Assembly (NCBI RefSeq): GCF_002924445.1
Contig: NZ_PIGG01000031.1
Location: 310,001-374,000, forward strand
DNA from: Minwuia thermotolerans
Lineage (GTDB): Bacteria; Pseudomonadota; Alphaproteobacteria; Minwuiales; Minwuiaceae
DNA length: 64,000 bases
Direction of reading: 5' to 3'
In this document: in pieces, positions 37,222 to 49,200 of the stretch
How positions within the stretch are numbered: position 1 is the first letter of the stretch
Layout of the letters: each line of letters starts with the position of its first letter
Notes under the pieces: generated by a model
What the model was told of the DNA's origin: nothing
The model's input: the letters and a program-made list of their open reading frames with translations, nothing else
Databases searched by the model: none
Translations under genes and position numbers: made by a program

Positions 37222-40200
37222 TCAGAACTGGAAGTCGTCGCTGTCCAGGCTGTTGAAATCGACGCCCAGCAGGGCGATCGAGTCGCCCGATCCGTATCCG
37301 ATCAACGCATTGCCCGACCCGTCGTCACCGATCGCCAGGTCACCGAGGCCCGTCACTGCGAAATCGCCTGAGAAGTCAAGCACGTCGTCGGTGCCTGCCC
37401 CGGCCTGGAAATCGGCGACCTGATCCGCGCCATCACCGCTCTGGAAGACGAAGCGGTCGTCGCCCGCGCCACCGGTGAGTGTATCGTTGCCGGCCCCGCC
37501 GTCGATCACGTTGATGTTGCCGTCGCCCGTCAACGTGTCGCCGAAATCCGAGCCGATCAGGTTCTCGATCGAGGACAGGAACTCGGTATGGCCGTCATCG
37601 ACGGCCACGCCGGCGCCCGGTCCGAAGCCGCCGAGCTGGGCGAAGATGCCGGCGCCGCGATCCGAATAGTCCGCCGTGTCCACGCCGGCGCCGCCATTGA
37701 GCGTATCCGAAAGATCGCCGCCCTGCAGCGTGTCGTCGCCGTCGCCACCGTCGAGGAGATCGGTGCCATCGCCGCCCAGCAGGGTGTCGTCCGCGCCAAA
37801 GCCGTTCAGCGTGTCGTCGCCGGCCCTGCCGTCCAGCAGGTCCGGGCCGGCCGTGCCCTCGATCAGTTCGTCGATGTTCTCCACCGTCACGTTCACCGTC
37901 GCCGTGTCGGTCGCACCGTTCCCGTCGGTGACGGTGTAGGTAAAGCTGTCGGCGCCGTCGAAGTTCAGGTTCGGCGTATAGCGGATCTGGCCGCCCTCGA
38001 TCGTCACCGCGCCGTTCGCGGCGGCGGCCACCGACTGGACCGCAAGCACGTCCAGCGCGTCCACGTCGGTGTCGTTGGCCAGCACGTCGATCAGGATCGA
38101 ACTGTCCTCGTCCACCGTCACCGCGTCGTCATTCGCGGTGACGGGATCGTTCACGCCCGTCACCCGGACCGTGATCGTCCCCGGATCCGAGACCAGCCCG
38201 CTTTGCGTGTCGGTCGCCGTGTACTCGATGGTCACATCGCGGAATTCGCCGACGCCCAGATCCTGGAAGCCGCCCTGCAGGTCGAAGGAGAATTCCGGAT
38301 TGAAGAAGTTCTCCACCGAGCCTTCGCCTTCCGCGGCCTGACCGGTGATGGCGAGATCCAGGCTGAAGATGCTGCTGGTGCGATCGACCACATCGACGGT
38401 CAGCTCTTCCGAAAACAGCCCGGCGCTGTCCTCGGCCACCGTGAAGAACTGATCGGTGATCACCGACGCGTCGGCCTGGCCGGCGATCTCGACGATGGCG
38501 AAGCCGTCGCCCTGGATCTCGTCGAAGGTCAGCGTGCGGAAGATGAAGCGGTCGCCTTCGCCCGTCATCTCGAGACGCGACAGCGGCGCGTTGCCGAAAG
38601 CCGCCGACAGGTTGGCGTTGAAGTTGCCGCCATCGACCGGAAGGCTCACCGTCCCCAGCGAGTTGCCGTCGGCGTCGAAGCCTTCCAGCCGGACCTGCGC
38701 CCCGTCCACCGGCGTCGTGTTGCCGATCGTGCCGATCGAGAGCTGGACGTTGACCGCCAGATGGTCGAAGTCGAAGTCCAGCCGCTCGCCGATGTCGAAG
38801 AAGCTCGACGACGAGCCGCCGACCACGCCGATGCCGTTGGAGTTCAGCACGTTGACATTGGCCGAGCCCGTCACCGTCACCCCGTCGAGGTCCAGCGACG
38901 GCGTGTTGAAGCTGCCCAGGCTGGAGAGATCGAGGGTCTTGCGGGTCACCACAGCATTGCCGGCCTGATCGCCGTTCGCGTCCTCGACCACGAAGGTGAT
39001 GACATCGGCGATCGTGTCACCCGCCGCCAGGCCGTCATAGGAGACCTGGCCGTTGAAGCCGCCGAAGTCGGCCACCAGCCCGCCCGAAGGATCGAGCGTG
39101 ATGCCGTCGCCGACCGCGCCAGTGAAGGTCACGTTCGCACCCGAGGACGCCTCGGCGGAGACGATCCGGAGATCGCTGCCCGTGTCGTTCGCCAGCACGT
39201 CCAGCGTCACCGGCACGTTCTCCGTGCCCGTGAAGCCCGTGTCGTTGGCGATCTCGGGGCCGTCGTCGGCGCCGGTGATGGTGATCACCGCCTGGCCGGC
39301 GACATCGGCGGTGACGCCATAGGTCAACGAGCCAATGTCGAGGAAGTCGGAGAAGCCGGAGATATGATCGATATCGTCGAAGCGGATCGAGACGCAGCGT
39401 TCGCCGTCGGCGGTCTGCACGTTGTGTGCGGTCCAGACCAGACTGGTGCCGCCGAAGGTCTCGCCCTGGTAGACCGCGAACGTGTCCGTCGGCGCCGTGA
39501 CATCGGCGCCGGCGAAATTCTCCACCGAGAACTCCGACGTGTCGCGAACCGTCTCGACGCCATCCTCGTAGGTGCGCGCCTGCGCAACCCAGTTGAAGCC
39601 GCCATTCGGGTTCAGGTGGATGAAGGCGCCGTTCAGCGGCGTGCCGCCGTTCGGGACGAGTTCGCTGCCGGTCCGGACGACCGACTGCGTCGTGCCGGCA
39701 TCGAAATCGAGCACGAAGAAGAAGCCGCCGTTCGGCACGTCCGGCGGATTGGTGTCGACCGCCTCGAAGTCCGCCGTGTCGTCGGAGACGGCGTAGTCGA
39801 TGGTAACGGTCTCGCTCTCGCCGGCGTTCAGATCGTCGAACTGCGCCGGATCGATCACCAGTTCGCCCGTCTCCGGATCGACAGTGAAGCTGACGTTCCG
39901 CGATCCGTTCGATGAGGCGACCCGGACGTCCTGGACATCCAGATCGTCTCCATCGGCGTCGGAGGCGTTGGCCAGCAGGTCGATCGTGACCGGGGCGTCG
40001 TCCTCGGAGACACTACCGGCGTCGACCGGGCCCGAGACGACATGGCGGTCGTCCACCGGATTGACGGTGAGAGCAATGGTTTCAACGGCAGTCAGCGGCC
40101 CGCCGGCGCCGGCGTGTCCGAGATCGCTGACAGCGACCTGCAGGATGTCCGTGCCATTGGAATCCGAATCGGGGTTGTAGACAATCGAACCGATGGCGGC

Positions 40201-43200
40201 GTTCACGTCCGCCAACGCGCCAGTGATCGTCACCGATCCGGTGCCGTCGCCGGCGATGGCAGCGGCGGTGTCGGTCACGTCGATGACGCCATTGATGACC
40301 GAAAGCACCGCCTGGACGTCGTTCGCCCCGGCGTCGACGTCCGAGACCGACAGGCCGTCGATCAGCAGTGGCGTGTCCTCGTCCGTGGCGAAAGGATCGG
40401 CAGGCACGGTCAGTTCCGCCACCGCGAGCTCGGCGCCGGAAAGCAGGCGCGAGACCACGGCGATGTTGCCGGCGGCCGTCAGCGTGATGTCCGGCGCCTG
40501 GCTGTCGTTTACGAAGACCGCCTCGCCGACCCGGTTCCCCGCCGCGTCGAAGCGCTGGACATAGCTGCCGCGGGCAAACGTGTCTCCCGTGTCGAGATCT
40601 GTCGCGGCGCCTTCATTGGTGAAGGCGATGGCGAAGCCGCCGTCCGGCAAGGCGAGGACCTCGGAGTCGACCTGGCCCTGGCTCCAGTTGACCACCAGTT
40701 CGTCGCCGGTCACCGGGTTGCCGTCGGCGTCGAAGATGCGGAAGAAGTTCTCCCGGTTGGGCAGGGCATTCTCTTCCCAGACCACCACCAGGTTGCCGTT
40801 CGACAGTTCCGCGATGGAGGCGGTGAAGTCGAGCAGCGAGTTACCCAGCGCGTTGCTGTCGGCAACGACATCCTCGGCTATCACCGTGCCCGCGTCGTCG
40901 ACGATGGAGAGGCGGACATTGGTGCCGGTGCCGTCCCCGGGGAAGGCGATGTAGGTGACCGCGTAGCCGCCGCCGGACGTCGCCACGACGTCGGTCGTAC
41001 CCGGTACGTTGGAGCTCGGGCCCACACGCACAGGTCCCAGCGTCTCATTGCCGTCGGCGTCGAAGCGCTTCGTCATCAGGTCGAGGCCGTCGCGGTAGAC
41101 CACCACGAATCCGCCGTCCGGTGTCGATGCGATCGCGGCGTTGCCGTCGGTCGAATTGGCGCCGCCCGGCTCTACCTCGATCTCGCCGGTGACCGGCGTG
41201 CCGTCCGCATCGAAGATCCGGACCAGCACGTCGTTGCGGCCCTCGACCCACATGGCCGCGATGTTGCCGTTCTCCAGCACCGTCAGATCCTGGGTCGGGT
41301 CACCGGTACTGTCCGCAGTCTCGGACGCCAGGAAGCTGGTCGTCAGATTGCCGTCGGCATCGAAGATCGAGACCCGTGAGCCCGCCGTGCCGACATTCTG
41401 GTCGATAGTGGCGAAGCCGCCGCCGGGCAGCGCGCCGATGGACATGTCATTGCGCAGGAAGTTGTTGTTGATGCCGGCGAGGCCGCTCGCCTGACTGAAG
41501 TCCAGCGCGATCTGATCGTCCGTCCCCGGCAGCAGGATCTCGGGCGCGTCGTTGACTGCGTTCACGGTAACCGCGACCTCGGCTGTGGCCGCGCCGCCAT
41601 TGCCGTCGTTCACCTCAACGGTGAAGCTGTCGGCGCCGTTGAAATCGACGTCGGGCGTGTAGTCGAACGTGCCGTCGGCGTTGACCGTCACGTTCCCGTT
41701 CGCCGGTCCGCCGGACAGCGCGAAGGTCAGATCATCGCTCGCGTCCGGGTCGGTGGCCTGCACCTGGCCCGAGATGGTCGTGTCTTCGTCGCCGCTGACG
41801 GCAAGGTCGATCGCCGCCGGGGCGTCATTGACGCCCTGAACGGTGAGCGTCGCCGTCGCGGTCGTTGCCGGCGGGTTGGCCGTGCCCGTCACCCCGCCCA
41901 CGACCAGCGTGCCGCCCGCATTGTCGGTGTAGTTCAGGCCCGAAAGCACAAGCTCGACCTCGCGCGGTCCGCAGCCGTCATCCAGCGTACCCGTCCACGT
42001 GATTGTGCTGTTGGCCATGGAATCGTTGTAGACGACACCCGGTCCGAAGAAGTTGGGGCCGCTGTCGCCCAGCAGGCCTGTGGTGCCGCCATAGCCCTCG
42101 ATGGACTGCTCTGAGGGGTCCCGGCGCGTCTCGACACCGTCCTCGAAGGTCCGGAACGCCACATGAACATTCGCGTTGTTGGGGTTCAGCGTTATGACCA
42201 CGCCGTTCTGCGGCACGCTCGACGGACCGGGGAAGGACAGTCCGCCGCCCGGGACATTCAGTTCGAAGCTCAGTTCGCCGGTGTCGAAGTCGAGCACGTA
42301 GTAGGCGCCGTTGTTTGGCGAGACCTGGCTGCCGAGCGAGTCGGCGATCGCCCGGTCCTGCTCGAGCACACCATAGCTGACCGTCAGCGTTTCGCTCTCG
42401 CCGGCGGCCAGATCGCCGAACTGCGCCGGGTCGATGACCAGCAGGCCGGTCGCGTCATCGACGGCAAAGACCACGTTCCGCGCGGCATTGGAGGAGGCGA
42501 CGGCGACGCCGGTCGTCGCCAGGTCGTCGCCCTCCGCGTCGCTGGCGTTCGCCAGCAGGTCGACCGTGACAGGTGACTCGTCCTCGGTGGCGCTGCCGCC
42601 GCCGACCTCGCCGCTGACGCGCGGCAGGTCGTTGGTCCCGGTGACCGTCACCGACACGGTCTCGCTCGCCGTGCCGCCATTGCCGTCGTCGACCGTGATC
42701 TCGTAGTCGAGAACCAGGATCTCGTCACAGGCGAGATGATCGAACAGCGCGTTGTCGGCCGCGAAGCTCCAGTCGACCGCGCCGCCGCTGACGGCCGCGC
42801 TCAGGAAGCCGGCCGCCTGAGCCGGCGTGATGCCGCCCGTATTGCCGGTCGCGCCCGCGAACGCGGCGCTCGCGGCATGGCTGTCTCCGGCGTCGACGTC
42901 TGTGAAGCCAATGCTGCCGCTGTCGGTCAGCGTTGCCGCCGCGTCCTCGACGACCGCGCCGAGGGCGTCGCTGCCGGGGGCGGGGATGACTGGGGCATCG
43001 TTGACGGCGTTGACGATGATGTCGATGGATTCCGAACCCGTCAGCGACCCGCCGGCGCCGGTGTTGCCCAGATCCGAGACGTCGATCTGCAGCGTGTCTT
43101 CGCCGTTGAAATCGGCCTCGGGGCTGTAGACGACCGAACCGATGGCGGCGTTCACATCCGCCAGCGCGCCGGTCACGGTGACCGCGCCCGTGCCGTCGCC

Positions 43201-46200
43201 CGAAATCGTCGCAGCCGTGTCGGAGACATCGAGCACGCCATTGGCGACCGACAGCACCGCCTCGACCTCGCCCGTACCCTCGGCGACATCAATGTCGGAG
43301 ACGCCGATGCCATTGATGGTGAGGGCGCCATCCTCGTCGACGTCGAATCCCGTGCCGAAGGCCGTCTCCTCGCTCAGCGTCGCGCCGTTGCGCAGCACGC
43401 CGTCGAAGCCGTTGCCGGACTGGTCAGCGAAGCTCACGCCGTCGCTGTCATCGAAGGTCCAGTAACCCTCGAGCCCGGCTTCGTCGCCATTGAGCCGTCT
43501 GTCCTTCGCGGCTGCGATCTGGGCCTCGGTACGCACAACAGACCAGATCCTGACCTCGTCGATCAGACCGTTGAAGGGATTGTCGCCTGCGTTGAAACCG
43601 ATGCCCGCGCCCGACTGACCGCTGAAGGCCGGCGAGGCCCCGATCGCCGCCACCTCGACGCCGTCGACATAGAGGCGCGTCACCGCCCCGTCGAAGGTTC
43701 CGGCGACGTGCACGAACTGGTCGGTCGGCAATACCGGCCCGCCCACGGGCTGGTAGAATTCCAGACGGCCGTTGAGAAGGCCGAAATAGGGGCTGTCATT
43801 GCCGATCTCGAAGATCGTGACATGCCCGCCGCCATGCGATCCGTCGACCCGGATCCAGGCCTCGATGGTGATCGAGTTCTGGAATCCGGCGACCGAGAAG
43901 CCGGGAATGCCGGCGCTGGCGCCGCCGGAAACCTGCAGCGCCTTGTTGCCCGACGGCACGCTCACGGCTGGCGCGTCGTTCACAGCGTTCACCGTGACCA
44001 CGACCTCGGCTGTTTCGGTGCCGCCGTTCCCGTCGTCGACCATGTAGGTGATCGTGTCCGCGCCGTTGAAATCGGCCTCGCCGGTGTAGGTCAGCGTGCC
44101 GTCGGCCTCGATCACGACCGCGCCATTGCCGGCGGACGCCGCCGTGACCGTCAGGCTGTCGGAGGCGTCCGGGTCGGTGTCGTTGGCGAGCACGTCGACA
44201 TTGACCGAACCGTCCTCGTCCACCGTGGCCGTGTCGTCCTGCGCATCCGGGCCGTCATTGACACCGGTGATCTCGACGACGGCCTGTCCGGCGACGTCAG
44301 CGGTGACGCCATAGGTCACCGAACCGATGTCGAGGAAGTCGGAGAAGCCCGCAATGTGATCAATCCCGTCGAAGCGGATGGAAACGCAGCGCTCACCGTC
44401 CGGCGTCTGCACATCGTGAGCGGTCCAGACCAGGCTGGTGTTGCCGAAGGTCTCGCCCGTCAGGGAAAGGAAGGTTCCGTCCGGCGACGGCTGCTGCGTG
44501 CCCGCGAAGTTCTCGACCGTGAATTCGGACAGGTCGCGAATCGTCTCGACGCCATTCTCGTAGGTGCGCGCCTGCGGCCCCCAGTTGAAGCCGCCATTCG
44601 GGTTCAGATGGATGAAGGCGCCGTTCAGAGGCGTGCCCCCGTTCGGGACGAGTTCGCTGCCGGTCCGGACCACCGACTGCGTCGTGCCGGCATCGAAATC
44701 GAGCACGAAGAAGAAGCCGCCGTTCGGCACGTTCGGCGGATTGGTGTCGACCGCCTCGAAGTCCGCCGTGTCGTCGGAGACGGCGTAGTCGATGGTGACG
44801 GTCTCGCTCTCGCCCGCCGCCAGATCGTTGAACTGGGCCGGGTCGAGGATGAGTTCGCCGGATTCCGGGTCGACGGTGAAGCTGACGCTCCGTGATCCGT
44901 TCGAAGAGGTGACCGTGACGTTTTCTACATCCAGATCGTCGCCGTCGGCGTCGGAGGCGTTGGTCAGCAGGTCGATCGTGACCGGCGCGTCGTCCTCGGT
45001 GACGGACCCGCCATCCACCGGGCCGGAAACGACATGGCGGTCGTCCACCGGATTGACGGACACCGCGACGGTCGCGGTGTCCGTGCCGCCCTGCCCGTCC
45101 GAAATCTCGTAGGTGATGGTGTCGGAACCGAAGAAATCGGCGTCCGGCGTGTAGGTGAGCGTGCCGTCGGCCTCGATCGTCACCGCGCCGTTCCCGGCGC
45201 TGGCCGAAGTCACCGACAGCACGTCGTTGATATCGGCGTCCGTGTCGTTGGCCAGCACGTCGACATTGACCGTCGTGTCCTCGTCGAGGCTCGCCGCGTC
45301 GTCTGCGGCCACCGGCCCGTCATTCAGCCCGTTGATGGTGATGACGAGATCTTCCGCGTCGGTCGCGCCGGCGCTGTCCTCGACCTCGATGCCATAGGTG
45401 ATCTCCAGGGTCTCTCCCGCGCCAAGATAGGTAAAGAGATCGTCCTCGGCCTCGAACGACCAGTCGACCGCCGCCGGCGCGCCGAGCGAGGAGCTGGTGT
45501 TGGCGATGGTGAGGAACGACAGCGCCGCGGCGGCTGTCAGACCGTTGTTCACGCCGGAAATGCTGGCGCCGGTGACCCTGGCCGTGTGGCTTTCGCCGGC
45601 GTCCACGTCCGAGAAGACGATGGCGCCCTGGTCGACCAGGCCGTCGACCTCGAAGGCGTAGGCGAGGCTCACGATCTCGTAGACTTCACCGAACTGGTCG
45701 CTGCCGATGACGACCGACAGCGCGTCCTCGTTGTTCAGGAAGACGCCCGGATCACCAGAGATGTCGAAGGCCGTGCCGTCACCCTCGACGAGGGTGATCC
45801 GGTCCGTCTCGCCCTGCAGGTCGAGATGGATCGAGAAATCCTCCAGCGAGCTTCCGAAGCCGAGTTCCGTGCGGTCATTGGCCGGCGGATTCTCGGGGAA
45901 GGCCACGCCCAGGGATCCGTTCGACAGGATCGCGTCGGAGAACAGCGCGCCGATCACCCCATCGGTGGTGAAGAAGGACATGTGCTGGTCGCTGTCGCGG
46001 ACGCCGAAGAGCATGTCCTGGTCGCCGCCGGCACGCTGGACGACAGCATCGAGATCGATGCTGATCCGCGTACTGGCGCCCACCTCGCCCGCCGCGATGA
46101 CCGGGATCTCGATCATGGGCAGGCGTGTGACGGCGCCCGTGCCCACATGCAGGACGTCGATCCCGCCCTCGTCGATGACCACCGCGCTGCGCGACGGATC

Positions 46201-49200
46201 GACGAAGTTCGCCAGCAGATCGTTGGCGTCCAGGCTTGCGGTCCGGGTGAAGCCGACGGTCAGTTCCGACGTCAGGTCGGAGGCGCCGACGTCGATCACC
46301 GGCGCATCGTTCACTGCGTTCACCGTGACGGTGACTTCGCCGGTGTCGGCCCCGCCGCGGCCGTCGCTCACCGTGTAGGTGATCGTGTCGACGCCGTTGA
46401 AATCCTGGCTGCCGGAATATGTCAGCGTGCCGTCCGCCTCGATGACCACCGTGCCATTGGCGGCGCTGGCTGCCGAGACGCTCAGTTGGTCGCTGTCGAA
46501 ATCGACGTCGTTGGCCAGGACGTCGATGTTGACCGGGACGTCCTCGTCGGTCGCGCCCGAGTCGTCCGCCGCCTCCGGCCCGTTGTTGGTGCCGTCGGTG
46601 AAGAAGGTACCGTCGCCGAACTCCGCAGTCTCGACGCCATCAAGGATTGTGACGCCATCTCGGCCGGGGACCGTATCGGTGATCGTGACCGTGCCGTCAT
46701 CGTTGAAGATAACGTCATAGTCGTCGGAATCACCGGAGAAGGTGACAGTGTCGACGCCCTCGCCACCGTCGATGACATCGTCGCCCGGCCCGGTCAGGAA
46801 ACTGTCGTCTCCGCCGCCGCCCAGAAGCGAGTCATTGCCCTCGCCGCCATCGATTGTGTCGTTACCCGCGCCGCCCGCGATCACGTCCGCCCCGGCCCCG
46901 CCGGAGAGGCTGTCGGCGTCGTCGCCGCCGTCCAGGCTGTCGTCGCCCGCGCCGCCGATCAGCGTGTCCGATCCGGCGTCGCCCGAGAGGCTGTCATTGC
47001 CGTCGCCGCCATCGGCGAAGTCGTCGCCCGCACCAGCGGCGACCGTGTCATCGCCGGAGCCAGCATCGACGGAATCGTTGCCGTCGCCACCATCGACAGC
47101 GTCGTTGCCTTCGCCGGCGACAACCGTGTCGTCGCCTGCACCGCCGAGCACGGTGTCGTCTCCGGTTCCGGCATCGACCACGTCATTGCCCGCGCCCGCG
47201 TCGACGGAATCCGAGTCCGCGCCCGCATCCACCGTGTCGTCGCCCGCGCCGCCGATCAGCGTGTCCGATCCGGCGTCGCTCGAGAGGCTGTCATTGCCGT
47301 CGCCGCCATCGGCGAAGTCGTCGCCCACGCCAGCGGCGACCGTGTCATCGCCCGAACCGGCATCGAGGGAATCGTTGCCCTCTCCGCCATCGACCGAGTC
47401 GCTGCCTTCGCCGGCGACAACCGTGTCGTCGCCTGCACCGCCGAGCACGGTGTCATCTCCGGAGCCGGCATCGACCGCATCGTCGCCGTCGCCCGCGTCG
47501 ACGGAATCCGAGTCCGCGCCCGCATCCACCGTGTCGTCGCCCGCGCCGCCCGCGATGACGTCCTGGCCCGCGCCCCCCGAGAGACTGTCGGCGTCGTCGC
47601 CGCCATCCAGGCTGTCGTCGCCCTCGCCGCCGATCAGCGTGTCCGATCCGGCGTCGCCCGAGAGGCTGTCATTGCCATCGCCGCCGTCGATGGCGTTCGC
47701 GCCGACATCGCCGGACAGCGTGTCGCCGCCCGAACCGCCGGCGAGGTTCTCGAAACCGATCAGCGTGTCGACGCCGCCCGAGCCGTCGACGCCGGTGGCA
47801 GCCCCCAGATCCACGCTGACGCCGGCCGTCTCCTCACTGTAGTCGGCGGTGTCCACGCCGTCGCCGCCGGCCATGAAATCGTCGCCCGCGCCGCCGGAAA
47901 CTGTGTCGTCGCCGCCATCGCCGAAGATGAAGTCGTCGCCTGCGCCGCCGTCCGCATTGTCCGAACCGTCGCCGCCGAACAGGGAATCGCCGCCTTCGCC
48001 GCCACCAAGGATGTCATCGCCAGAATCGCCGAACAGCGTGTCCCGACCGTCGCCGCCATCGAGATCATCCGCGCCGTCCTCGCCGAACAGCCGGTCATCG
48101 CCGGCGTCGCCGGCAAGCACATCGTCGCCCCCGCCGCCCTCGACCGTATCGCCGAGCCCGCCGCCCAGGACCGTGTCGTCGCCTGCGCCCGCGTCGAAGA
48201 CGCCGCCGGCATCATAGCCGGCCTCGGTCGCCTCGCCCGCGTCGGCCGGCAGGGTCACGTGATCGTCGCCGTCGCCCGCCTGGGACGTGTTGCCGTCGTC
48301 GTAGTCGAAGATCGTGACATCGTTCAGGTGGACCGTGTCGCCATCCGCCGTGAAGAGCGCATCTGCGTTATCGTTGACCACCGTGACCGCAACCTCGGCG
48401 GTATCGGCCAGAAGGCCGTCGCTGATCGTGTAGGTGATCGTGTCGACGCCATGAAAGTTCGGGGCCGGCGTGTAGGTCAGCGTGTTGTCCGGATTGATCG
48501 TGACCGCGCCGTGCAGCGCGGAGGCGGCCGTCACGGCGAGCGTGTCGGTCGCGTCGGCGTCGGTGTCGTTGGCGAGCACGGAGACGATGGCCGAACTGTC
48601 TTCGGTCACGGTAAGTGCGTCCGCCGCGGCAACCGGACCATCATTGATGCCAGTCACCGTCACCACGACGTCCTCTACGGTGGAGACCGCGCCATGGCCA
48701 TCGGTCGCCTGCACCTGCACGACGACGTCGCGGCTCTCGCCCTCGGCAAGATCCTGGAAGTCCGCGCCGGGATCGAAGGTGAGCGTCGTGCCCGTGACCG
48801 AGGCCGAGCCTCCCGCCGGCGCGCCGACGACCGCGTAGGACAGACTCGTCCCGTCGTCGTCGGAGTCGATATCCGCGCCGAGATCCGAGAGATCCAGAGT
48901 GACGGCCGCGCCGTCCTCGTCCGCCGCGAGGGCCGCGCCGGCCAGCGTCGGGCCGTCATTGCCGCCGGTCACGGTGACGACAACGTCCTCGACCGTGGAG
49001 ACCGCGCCGTGGCTGTCGGTCGCCTGCACCTGCACGACCACATCGCGGGTCTCGCCTTCGGCCAGGTCCTGGAAGTCCGCGCCGGGATCGAAGACGAGCG
49101 TGGTGCCGCTGATGGATGCAGCGCCTTCCGCCGGCGCGCCGACGACCGCGTAGGACAGACTCGTCCCGTCGTCGTCCGCATCGACGTCGCCCCCGAGCGC

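Noticed and set aside
46740-48300. Regular short DNA repeats resembling a CRISPR array
   Set aside because: The period is 27 bases and encodes the nonapeptide GGxGDDxxx; there are no unique spacers and no cas genes.
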